Below are positions 10,140 through 19,910 of a stretch of 64,000 nt of DNA, in pieces. The notes beneath the pieces were generated by a model. The model had not been told where the DNA came from. It saw nothing but the letters and a program-made list of their open reading frames with translations, and ran no database searches. The stretch comes from Colius striatus. Its lineage: Eukaryota > Chordata > Aves > Coliiformes > Coliidae. The translations under genes and the position numbers were made by a program. The stretch lies in the NCBI RefSeq assembly GCF_028858725.1, contig NC_084790.1:83780506-83844505 (forward strand), written 5' to 3'. Each line of letters starts with the position of its first letter. Within the stretch, counting starts at the first letter, position 1.

Positions 10140-10950
10140 GGAGGAGAGAGGTTTTGGCTTCTTTTCTGCCCTTGGTGTGCCGCAGGGTCACATGGAACTA
10201 AAAGAAAGAAACCAAGCCATTTGTTAGAGTTGGGAGCCACCCATACCATTACAGCGTTGAACAGTGTGTTTTACTCTGTGAAGCATTCGATTGACAGTCC
10301 CAATCTTAGAAATTCTTTTGTGATGTTTTTCAGTCCTCGCCCGTCTTCCAGTTCCGGGGGATACTGCTTTATCGTAACAGGTTGTGCTCCTCCTTTGAGT
10401 TTAACAACAACCAATTCTGCATTTTTAGCCTTTCCTGGTACTCCTTAGGCCTGTACTGCTGGATATACCTGGTCTTTTAATTGGTGTCTAATTTCTTCTT
10501 TCCTAATTTGCAGTTCTACTGAAAAGGTCAATGTGGTTTTCTTCCGGTACTTAAAAATCAATTTCTCCACCTTTCAATTTCATTTCAGCGTTCGATTGTT
10601 TGAGTTCATCCCATTCTAAAAGTGCTCGAGGAGCTTCGGGCAGGTAGAGAAATTTATCAATCCCTACGCTCTTCCCACTTTTGCATCTTAGTGGTTTCAA
10701 AAAGAAAGTTTTCTCGACCTGTCCGGTTGCTCCCACAATATCGACGTTTTGTGTACTTACGGGCAATAAAGTCCGATTTAGTGCTGAAAATCTGACACCT
10801 GTACCTACTAGAAGTTCTATGGGTTCCTCTTCTTTCTCGAGCTGAACTTTTGCCAAGGCTTCTGCCAGGGAAGGTTCCCCTGCTCCCCATCAATAACCCC
10901 GTGAAGCAGCAATGTAGCATGTAGCAGCAAGTGGCAAGCATGCCTACTTC
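10140..10950 (-). pseudogene. ERV pol remnant: protease and start of reverse transcriptase
   Basis: Minus-strand frames read as a gammaretrovirus-like protease: IELLVGTGVRFSALN at the active-site position (the catalytic DTG triad appears as GTG), then VDIVGATGQVEKTFFLKPL. This is followed downstream by GGAQPVTIKQYP, the usual RT lead-in (near 10,340-10,410). Frameshifts and stops are present. It lies tail-to-tail with the plus-strand integrase/env remnant, so the two are not one provirus. Confidence 0.7.
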
Positions 10951-12345
10951 CCAGTAGTCAAATAAGCTTCAGATGAATTAGTGAAAGCGTTACCGGTACA
11001 GAGGAAAACATATTTACCAGGAACATCCACTCCTCACACATTCATGAGCTGACTGAATGCACAGGACATAATACACAACAAAATACCGACTACAACTAAG
11101 CTGCTGATGTATACATTACTTAGTACAAACAGACTAAATCCCTCCTGTCGATATAAGTGCAGCTGTGCTACAAGGGATCTTCTGTGTCATCAAGGGCAAT
11201 CCCCTGCTGACAGAGACAACACATCACTCGATTCCTTTCAAAAGCCAACCAAGCTCCATCATAGAAAGGGGGGTTTTGATTGCTCAAATTTTCAGGAACC
11301 TTCCTCTCGCGTCACCTTTATGTTTGTGGACTGCTTATCTCCATTTATTTCTGTTCCAACACCGGCCTATAGCTTTGTCTCAGCACTGTCTCTTGCCCGA
11401 ATCACCTTACCACCAGCTCAACCTACTCCTACACAGCCAGTCACGCCACACAAACTTCAGTCCCTTCGCAGAAAACAGGTTCTTCGGGACTCCCATCATC
11501 CATCCTCCGTGGCCCTTCTCCGCAACTTTTGTCACCAACTTCATTTTTCACTTGAACAAGGGGTGACTCAGGACTGAAAACAGTATTGCACAGTAGGTTT
11601 CATCGCTGCCTTTTAAAATAGCACTGCTGTCCTCTGCTTGAAATAGAGCTCCTGAATCATGTACCATTTGCTCTTCCTGCAGATGCAGCAATGTGTCCTC
11701 CATAAGCCACTGTAGCCAACCATTAGTTCTCTGAGGAATTGAATAAGACAGCGTCGGTGTGGAAGACTTGGAAGAGAAATGAACAAGCGAATTTTTCAAA
11801 CGCTCATCACGTCACACAAGGAACATCAGAATTCCTGCAACATTGACTTTGCATGTGGTATCTCAAGATTGGGACTAAGCATATGCTGCCTAAGAAGGAT
11901 GGAAGTCACAGCCTCCAAGAAAAGAAAATCAGCTAACTTTATATTAAAACCAAACAAAAGCTACACCAGGAGTCTGAAGGCGCTAAACCCATAGTATGTT
12001 TACACACTTTAAATGCCTTCCGTGCAAGTTGCCTTTTTCCGGACACAGCACTAGAATACCATGCAAGATTTAGACCTCACTTACAACACCCTAACAGGAT
12101 TAATGAAAAAAACCCCAACACTACAACCCTGTTTTAATGCACAAACTCCTTATTGTCATTTTTAGTTGACAAATATACATTTCATAGCAAAACAACATCA
12201 GAGGAACAGCTGGATGGCACTTTTAAGCTCAAATGAACCAGCATCAAGCACTGGCAAGTCATCTCTCTGATTGCTTTTGAATGGCAGCACATGCACATTT
12301 GCTCTGTGCCGTAAACTTGCACAATTATTTCTCTGTCGTCACTCA
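10950..12345. other. Unassigned sequence in inverted-repeat spacer
   Basis: No gene or named repeat was recognised. Two overlapping plus-strand frames at 11,107-11,577 are open for about 150 codons but low in recognisable content and lack splice or domain support. Confidence 0.3.
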
Positions 12346-12349
12346 ATTC

Positions 12350-12780
12350 GGACAGTGAGCCCTTGCGCATCTATCCCTCTTGAGCTGAGGAGTCCAGAAC
12401 TGGGCACAGGACTCCAGATGAGGCCTCACCAGGGCAGAGGAGAGGGGGAGGAGAACCTCCCTTGAGGTTGTCTTGTTGGCTACACTCTTCTTGATGCATC
12501 CCAGGATGCCATTGGCCTTCTTGGCCACGAGGGCACCTTGCTGGCTCATGGTTAGTTTATTGTCCACCAGCACTCCCAGGTCTCTCTCTGCAGAGCTGCT
12601 CTCCAGCAGCTCAACCCCCAGTCTCTCCAGGTGCATGGGGTTGTTCCTTCCCAGGTGCAGGACTCTGCACTTGGCGGCTGAATGGCAGCACAGCCTCTGG
12701 GGAATCAGCCAGTCCTCGCAGTTTGGTGCCATCAGGGAACCTGCTGAGGGTACACTCTGTCCCCAAGTCCACGTGGTTCT
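12350..12780 (-). mobile_element. CR1 LINE fragment, ORF2 region
   Basis: Minus-strand frame shows CR1 ORF2 landmarks: [39 protein letters not shown] and [15 protein letters not shown]. It is truncated on both sides. Confidence 0.85.
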
Positions 12781-13009
12781 ATAAAAGCTCTACAAAACTA
12801 TTAAGTAATGAGCTCAGACTAAGAAATATTATTGCTCTGCACTTAGGCAATTTCTGTTGCTGAAAGCTCTTCAAGTTCAGCCTTTCGTGACGCCGAAACC
12901 GCTGCCACAGCACAGGTGACAGGAGAGCAAAGCAGTACAACTTGTGGAAAACTCCAATTTTAACTACCTTTAAGTGGAACAATCCTCTGGGAAAAGGAAA
13001 GGAGGTCCC

Positions 13010-13453
13010 TACAGACTGTTGACGACAACTTCCTGTCGCAGACGATCGAGGAACCAACAAGGAGGGTGTGCTGCTGGACCTGGTACTGACAAATAGAGAG
13101 GGCCTGATGGTAGAAGGGCCAGCGAGAGCTGGTCAATCTTCAAGCACCACTTCCTCCAAGCCCAGGATCAGTGTGTCCCAATGCACAAGAAAGGAGGAAA
13201 AGGAGGTAGGAGGCCTCCATGGATGAGCAAGGATCTGCTGGGACAACTCAGATTTCACTGTTCAGGTGAGGGAGCCCTGGCACAGGCAGCCCGGAGGGGT
13301 TGTGGAGTCTCCTTCCTTGGAGGTCTTCAAGACCCGCCTGGACATGTTCCTATGTGACCTGATCTAGGTGAACCTGCTTCTGCAGGGAGGGTTGGACTAG
13401 ATGGTCTCTAAAGATCCCTTCCAGCCCCTACCATTCTATGATTCTATGATTCT
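13010..13453 (+). mobile_element. CR1 LINE, internally deleted, with 3' end
   Basis: The fragment starts in the endonuclease region (DDNFLSQTIEEPTR-like, 13,018-13,070). It jumps to the ORF2 C-terminus ([20 protein letters not shown] frame) and ends with the CR1 3' tail at 13,385-13,453 with repeated ATTCTATG units, the usual CR1 octamer end. Confidence 0.8.
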
Positions 13454-14755
13454 AATAACAGAGGAATTGTTATTGCTGTGATCAAAGAAAACAACAGGGA
13501 CGTTTAATTCATCGTGCACAGTGGCTCGGCCGGGATGACAGATGAACTATTGGATCAGCCAAAGAAGATGTCTACGAACGAGAGAGCCGCAACTTCTCAA
13601 GAGACCTGAACCAAACCCCTGATGAAGACAAAGAGACCCTCCATCTTTAAAGCCTGAATGCTATATTAAAAGTATCCTGTAGGTAAACTGAAGGCCACCT
13701 CTAGCAGAGGCGCGTAGGGAGAGATGGCAGCTCCATGAAACATTAATGAGGAAACCAAGTCTGCCATAGGTTGCCTTTTCCTCTAGAGGGAAGAGATGAA
13801 GAGCCACGTGAGTTAGACAAAAGACAGAAGATAAAGCTGAACTAGCTCAGGTGACTCCAATCCTATTAACTATTCCGAAGAATCCCTCACAGTCCCACCC
13901 TCAATGTTATGCTTGCCACCAAGCTTAGACACCAGTGAGATGAACTCTCAGCACCTTTTACAAAGGTCTGACTAGTTCCATTCTTACCCAATAAAGACTG
14001 TAAATGGTGAAGTATGGTCCTGCCCTGGGCAGTCCAGAATAGCAAACACCTGCCATGCCAGTTTAGGTGTGAGCAATCAGCCTTTCTGGAACTTGCTATT
14101 ACTCATAGAAGGTCCGTAAAATGAATCACACTGGCCATGGGGAAAAAGCCTCTTTTTTCCTCAAATGAGAACGTCCACAATGCTTGTGAGAAATCGCCCA
14201 CCTTCTAAGGACTTTGCTAGAGACTGCAAGTTACACCCTATAGACTATCCACTCTGTAGAGACTACAAGTTACTGCAGTGGGCTGGGGTTTGCATTGCTA
14301 TGTTGTGCCACACAAGTGGTCACAGATCCAGACAGAAAAGCAAAAAGATCCAATTACAAATCAGCAAACACGGGACTTTCAGAGCCAAACCTTTCTTGCC
14401 GTGTCTTGCAGGCGCACATCACACCCCCCAGCCCCCCCAGCCAAAAGTTGATATGGCAACTTCACATCTGCACACAGTTAAGATCACGTGGACACTTTTG
14501 GCTTTAAAATTCATAGGAAGATGTTCTCAAACTGCAATTTGTAGCAGCGGTACGCAGGGCTCGGGAGAGATGTCTCGCTTTCTGGCCACACAAATGACAG
14601 TTCCGTGCCTCAAGCTGCTGAGAGATGGAAGGGCTGATGCTGAGATCCTTTCCACGTGCAAATGCTTTCAGCAGTTCTCGTGATCCTAGTGCCACGGAGA
14701 AAGTTTTGGCTGAGAGGCCGTTCTTTCAGGCTCCTGGCCTCGCCGTCAGCGCCCC
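13454..14755. other. Unassigned sequence upstream of the GC-rich island
   Basis: No repeat or gene recognised. Open frames here (for example 14,165-14,683) have no recognisable domain or splice support. Confidence 0.3.
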
Positions 14756-14865
14756 GGTAGGCAGGCGAGACCGATGGGGGCGTGTGCGCGTCCCCGGCGG
14801 GGGGCGTAACCTCTTTTGCCCTTCCTCCCACCCCGCAGCCGCGGCCGCGGCCGCACCCGCGAGGT

Positions 14866-14882
14866 GCGCTGGGAGAGGTAGT
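14866..14882 (-). promoter_or_regulatory. ZNF143/SBS-like motif 1
   Basis: Minus strand ACTACCTCTCCCAGCGC matches the ZNF143 site pattern ACTAC-n3-TCCCAGC. Confidence 0.55.
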
Positions 14883-14936
14883 TCTCTGTCCGCTGGCTCG
14901 GCCGGCCGGCAGCAGGCGGGACGAGCGAGGCGGCCC

Positions 14937-14951
14937 GGCGGGAGCGGTAGT
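14937..14951 (-). promoter_or_regulatory. ZNF143/SBS-like motif 2, degenerate
   Basis: Minus strand ACTACCGCTCCCGCC keeps ACTAC and TCCC at the right spacing but deviates in the AGC part. Confidence 0.35.
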
Positions 14952-14992
14952 TCCGCGGGAGGGCAGGCTCCGGGCCGACCGGCCCGCGCGGG

Positions 14993-15011
14993 ACTACAGC
15001 TCCCAGCATGC
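14993..15011 (+). promoter_or_regulatory. ZNF143/SBS motif 3, near-consensus
   Basis: ACTACAGCTCCCAGCATGC is nearly identical to the known ZNF143 site ACTACAATTCCCAGCATGC. Confidence 0.75.
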
Positions 15012-15118
15012 CTCGCTCTCCCGCGGGAGCGGCGGGGCGAAGCCGGCGCGAGCAGCCAATGGGCGGCGGGCGCTGGGGGGCTGGCGCGGGGCGCTCTGGG
15101 AGTGGCGGTTGTTTCAAG

Positions 15119-15170
15119 ATGGCGGAGGCGGTCGCCGGGCCCGGCCGAGGCGTTCGCTGGAGCCGGGACA
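15119..15170 (+). CDS. Putative first coding exon of an unidentified gene
   Basis: The ATG in CAAGATGGCGGAGG opens a frame starting MAEAVAGPGRGVRWSRD. At 15,171 the sequence reads GTATCCTTC, matching the U12-type 5' splice consensus (GTATCCTTT) at eight of nine positions. That would make a 17-codon-plus-one exon. The frame also stays open to a standard GTGAGC donor near 15,306, so a longer exon with a U2-type donor is an alternative. I do not recognise the protein. No following exon was found in the window, and the island is cut by a duplication boundary at 15,456. Confidence 0.4.
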
Positions 15171-15458
15171 GTATCCTTCCGTGCGGCCAGGGCAGCTCGG
15201 GCCGGGCCGTTCCAGGCGCGGCCGGGCGGCCGCCTCTCGGCGCGGGGGGTTCCGGGCGAGGGCCGAGGCCAGCGGTGGTGTGGCGGAGAGAGAGGCAGGA
15301 GAGCGGTGAGCTGGGGCGGGGGCCGGGAGGCCTGTCAGGAAAGGCGGCGGGGCGGCTGCGTTGGGGTTGTGGTGCGCGGAAGGCTGGAGCTGGTGCGAGG
15401 CTGTGGGACGGGTTAGGTTTAGTGGCCGTGGGACGGGAGATTGGAGGGCTCCGTCCTG

Positions 15459-16078
15459 AGAACCTTTCGGTGTTGTACCTTTCCTTAGTTTGTGAACGAT
15501 GCTGATTTTTAACAAAGCGTTTAATATCTAGGCCACTTAAGAAGTTAAGCCACAATCCCCTGAGGCCCGGGCCCGCCCCGGTTCCTGTACGACGCTGCCG
15601 GCTGGTGACAGCAAGAACTCGCTAGGCCCTGCCCCAGCCACACCAAAGGGCATGAACAGCACTAGGCTCCCTCTCCACTTGGGGCTTTCCTGCCACGGCA
15701 CCACGGCCGTCCCAGGCGCCGAGTCCCGCCTCTGGCTGCTGCATCCGACCGCTCCCCCGGTGAAAACGGACGGCAGCCTTGGCTGTGTCGTCATCTCCGC
15801 TGCCCCGGCGCTACTGTCAGCACCCGGCACTGCCGCCTGCACCCCGGTATCGCTGCTTGCACCCCGGCTCTGCCACCCGCTGCCTGCCATTGCCACCCAC
15901 CTCCCGCGTGGCTGCCCATCCCCCGCTACTGCTGGCACCCCCTGACATCGCTGCTTGGCTCAAGGCTGTCCCCACACAGCAGCAGCAGCAGCAGCCATGC
16001 TAGCGGCTCTTATAGTACGCACCGCAGCACCCACAGCACACGACATGAGATTAACCCACAGCCTTATTGTGTGGTGCC
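15459..16078 (-). repeat. Segmental-duplication block with speriolin-like 3'UTR stub
   Basis: This is a direct copy of about 2,224-2,810. Positions about 16,034-16,080 match the last bases of the speriolin-like 3'UTR in minus orientation; the poly(A) signal region reads CTTATT instead of TTTATT on the plus strand. The gene body is missing. At a CCAG tetramer (16,077-16,080) the sequence switches into the inverted-repeat right arm. Confidence 0.75.
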
Positions 16079-16095
16079 AGCTCTCTTGTAATTGT

Positions 16096-17250
16096 TCAAG
16101 GGTGTTTAGTAAGTTTTCGGGTAAGTGGTGATTTTTGTTCGACTGTGCACGGGGCTGTAGCTCTCTGAACTCTAGAATAATGTTGCCAAGATCCTTTTTC
16201 AGCCACTCTCAGGACAGTGGAAGTAGTCAACAAGACCCGGAGAGGTCCCTGCCACTTAGCTCTCAGGGGTTTGTCCTTCCATGTCTTGACATAAACCCAC
16301 TCTCCTGGTTGAAATGGATGTGCCGGAACGCCTAGTCCACTTGGTTGAGGTGGGGTCACGTGGTTGTGGAGCTCCTGGAAGGTCTTGCCCAAAGCCAGCA
16401 CATTGAAACGAGCTTACACAATTTCTTCCTGGTTGTACTGGTACTCTTAGCAAAGCTTTTGGTAAAGCTTGTAACCGAGAGAAGGAGGTTTCTTGGCGTA
16501 TTTGATTCCACTGTAACTTAAGGCTCTGGTTCACGCCTTCTACTTTTCCACTAGCTTGAGGTCTGTTGGGCGTATGTAAATCCCACTTGGCTCCCAGATG
16601 CCCTCCCACCTTCTTAACCACTTCTGCAACAAAACAAGGCCTCTGTCTGAAAACATTCCTGCTGGTACAGCAAAGCAGGGTATGCTGTGATTTAGGACTT
16701 GTGTGACTGCTTTCAGTTCCACATCGGTGCCACAGGGCCATCCATTACATGTGTCTACCAGGTCGAGGAGATACTGAGAGGCTCCCTTTCTCAGCAGCTC
16801 AGTGAAGTCTATTTGCCAGTATTCCCCTGAGGTCATCCCTGGTTTTGCCACCCCTGCGATGATGCTCTCACCTGTGTTAGGTCACTTTTCAACTCCTGGC
16901 TGGACCCCTTGGCGGGGTCCTCTCTTATTAGACCTATTTCTTATGATTTATTTTGAGGCCTAGTCGCCTCTGAGGGGTTGTTGCCCAGCCATCTTTTTGT
17001 TCCTTTGCTGCCAAATCACTGATACATTTTCTACCACGTTCTTCATAAGGCAGGATCGGGCCCAGTATCCTCAGTGTCTTTTCAGGGATCAAGGCCAGAC
17101 CTTCAGATTTGGCCGCTGCTTCTGCTGTTTTGTCAGCCGTTTGCTTTGAAGGCTAGGAACTCAGTCTTTGTGCAGAGGTATTGGAGGGGAGCGCCTGTGC
17201 CTGTCCTCTTTACTCTGTTCTCTACAAAACTCTGTCCATCAGCATGCATT
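16096..17250 (-). pseudogene. ERV pol remnant: integrase, mirror copy
   Basis: Minus-strand mirror of 8,350-9,413, with the same integrase core (EYWQIDFTELL) and C-terminal domain (FQPGEWVYVKTWKD). About 120 bases at 16,877-16,998 are absent from the left arm. Their position between RNase H and the integrase core suggests they are older pol sequence lost from the left arm rather than an insertion. The frames are broken, so it is inactive. Confidence 0.8.
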
Positions 17251-17639
17251 CCCAGCCTGCATCCAATAGTGGTTGTCCCTTTAAATCCTTTCTGCTGGAA
17301 TAGACTTTGGCCATTTGTCTTTCAACAGCTGGAGGGGATAAGCACAACAAACGTGTACTTGGTGTACAGCTGATGGCTCTTGGCCCTCTCTAATGACTGG
17401 GGGTCTGCCAGGGAGTTTGTCTGATCTTGAAGGCAGGCACATTCTCCACACGAAATTTCTGCATCTGTGCTTCAAACAGCCGTGCTCTCAAAGTGGAGGT
17501 TGAAATAGTTGTGTTGTTCACTCCATACCTTGCTGAAGTGCAAGACCTTAAAACTGTAGGGGCTGCTTAAAGCCCGGTACTGCTCAGCGCAGTTGTCTTG
17601 CCTGTATCTCCCAGGTCCGTAGGAAAGCACTGTGGCAAG

Positions 17640-18890
17640 GCACAAAAGCAAGGCTTGGGGCGCAGGGGCTGGAAAGCTTTCCCGTGGAAAGGGACCTGGG
17701 AGTGTTAACCAGCAGCCAGATGAACATCAGCCAGCAGCGTGCCCAGCTGGCTAAGAAGGCCAAGGGCATCCTGGCCTGTATCAGGAACAGTGTGGTCAGC
17801 AGGGCCAGGGAGGTGATTGTTCCCCTGCACTGGGCACTGGTGAGGCTCAACCTCGAGTGCTGTGTCCAGTTCTGGGCCTCTCAGTGCAAGAAGAAACGCA
17901 GGGGCCGGAGCGTGTCCAGAGCCGGGTAGCAGCGCTGGGGAAGGGTCTGGAGAACAGGTTGTGTGAAGAGCAGCTGAGGGAGCTGGGGGCGTTTAGCCTA
18001 GAGGAGACACGACCACTCTCTACAAGTAGCTAAAGGGGAGTTGTGGGGAGGTGGGGGTTGATCTCTTCTCTGCGGTAGTGAGTGAAAGAACACGAGGAAA
18101 TGGGTTTGGGTCGCAGCAGGGGGCTTTAGGTTGGACATTAGGAAGAACTTTTTCACCAAGAGGGTGGTTAAACATTGTAATGGACTGCCCAGGGAGGCAG
18201 CAGCGGTGCAGTCACCGTCCCTAGGGATATTGAAAAGACATCTAGATGAAGGACGGAGGGATATGGTTTAATTTAGGGATGGGCTTGGCAGGGTCAGCTT
18301 AGTGCTTGGACTCGACGATCTTCAAGGTCCTGTCCACCCGTAACGATTTTGTGATTTCTCAAAAAATTTCACTGGGACTGTCTGGCACACGCAGACGAAA
18401 AATTCATGTGTTGGTTTGTAATATACATGGAACAAATGTTTCTCTTAACTCGCCCACAAACTCAACTGTGGCCACAGTGCAAACAAGTGACAATGAAAAC
18501 AAGTGAGAGACCTGGGGATGTTCAGCCTGGAGATGAAGAGGCTGGGGAGAGACACAATCACGCTCTGCAACTCCCTGACAGGAGGCTGTAGTGCGGTTAG
18601 GGGTGGGAGTCGGCGTCTTCTCCCCAGTCACGAATGACAGGACAAGAGGAAGTGTCCTCGGGTTGCTCCAGGGGAGGCTTAGCTGGGAAATGAGGAAGAA
18701 CTTTGCCCCCAAGAGGCTTGTTGGACTGGCGTGGGCTGCCCAGGCAGGTGTGGGAGTCCCCATCCCTGGAGGGATGCCAAACCAGTAGAGCTGAGGTGCT
18801 GAGGGAAATGGTTCAGTGGCAGGCTTGTCAGTGTGAGGTGAAGGCTTGGAGCCGATGAGCTTGAGGGGCTTTTCCAACCAAAATGATTCC
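17640..18890 (+). mobile_element. CR1 LINE fragments in right arm
   Basis: Mirror of 6,857-7,950. CR1 ORF2 tail ([35 protein letters not shown]) runs to a 3' end near 18,345. A second CR1 tail at 18,510-18,890 ends GCTTTTCCAACCAAAATGAT. The intervening 18,345-18,510 matches 7,135-7,280. The second tail runs directly into speriolin exon 1 sequence. Confidence 0.75.
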
Positions 18891-18896
18891 ATGACC

Positions 18897-19910
18897 CCCC
18901 TATGTGTCTGTGCCACACAGAGCCCCAGGACCCTTCTCTTTCCCCAGCTCTGCTGAGAACGCAGGCAGCTCTGTAGCGGCCTCGGGCCTGTGGGTGCGGC
19001 AGCTGCCAACATCCACACCTTGTCCTGTTGCCAGCCCATTGGACTGGGGGCTGACACTGACAGACCAGAGCTGGAAATCCAGAACCCTCTCTAGGGAGCC
19101 GAGCTTCAGTCGGCGAGGTGAGTGCCGGGGGGGGGGGTGGCGGAATCATGGGAGAGAACATCGGGGCGCCCTGTACCAGGGGCACGTGGGAGAGCTTGGG
19201 AGCAACCTTTGGAAGCCTGTGCACAGGCAAGGCTGGCACGGCGGCCTCTGGAAGCCCCTGGCAGGTGTCGGGGGAGGAACAGAGGGAAAACACTGGTTTG
19301 GGGATGAGTGCCTGACGCTGCTGGTTCCCGCAGAGAGCTGGCAGCCGAGATGGCAGCGGCTGCTGGGCGAGATCGCCTTCCAGCTTGACCGCCGAATCGT
19401 CCACAGCGTCTTCCCCAACGCGGATCGCTACCGCAGCTTCAGTGCCGCCACCATCCCCGAGGGAATCGTGGAGGTAGGCTGGTGCTGCAAGCCGGGGAGC
19501 CGGGCACAGTGCCCGCAGCCACGGCCCGGTGCGCCCTGGTCCCCCTTGTGCTCGGTCACCCGCGGGTGCCGGTACTGACCGTACCCTCTCTGCCACAGAT
19601 GGTCGAGGAGACGGAGCGGGGAGCTAGCCGTGATCTGAGCGTGGCCGCAATCTGGAACTATGAGTTTGTGATGAGGCGACTGTGGGCACTGGGCTACGTC
19701 CCCGAGGTGCACTTGCCCGCAATCGAGGCCTTCATCAACACCTACGGCCGCCTGGAGCGGTCGTACTGGTTCCCGGCCGAGCCAAACGTGGCCTTCCTGC
19801 GCCACGTGGTCAGCCAGGAGGTGCCGCCGGATCTGCGGCCCAACGCCATGGTGCTGCTCGAGTGCCTGCTGCAGCTGGCACAGGAGTACGGGCAGCCCCT
19901 CTTCTACTGA
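18897..19910 (+). pseudogene. SPATC1-like: Speriolin (SPATC1)-like copy C, 5' truncated
   Basis: Plus-strand pieces correspond to the end of exon 1 (about 18,897-19117), exon 2 (19334-19473, 140 nt) and exon 3 (19599-19910, 312 nt). Splice sites and frame are intact, and AATAAA lies at 19977-19982. The first part of exon 1, equal to about 62 residues of copy B including the start codon and promoter, is deleted; CR1 sequence abuts directly. An in-frame ATG at 18,904 could in principle start a shortened protein lacking the coiled-coil segment. The exon 3 cassette is of the copy B type (MVEETERGASRDL). The C-terminus reads GQPLFY, one residue shorter than A and B. Probably a pseudogene. Confidence 0.75.

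Larger units (their letters stand above)
14760..15455 (+). promoter_or_regulatory. GC-rich promoter island of an unidentified gene
   Basis: Base composition changes sharply to very GC- and CpG-rich at about 14,745 and stops at 15,455, exactly where the duplicated block beginning CCTTTCGGTGTTG starts. It contains three ZNF143-type motifs (given separately) and an AAGATGGCGG sequence at the first ATG, a common YY1/start-codon arrangement. No TATA box was seen. The island looks like a housekeeping promoter, possibly bidirectional. Confidence 0.7.

Noticed and set aside
11107-11577. Two overlapping 130-156 codon frames in the inverted-repeat spacer
   Set aside because: No family resemblance, no splice or promoter support.
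14165-14683. 172-codon frame upstream of the GC-rich island
   Set aside because: No recognisable motif; neither composition nor context supports coding.
18904-19578. Reading copy C as a complete gene from the ATG at 18,904
   Set aside because: It lacks the promoter, CRE-like site and the first 62 residues present in A and B. The long frame also runs through intron 1, so it is kept as a truncated copy.
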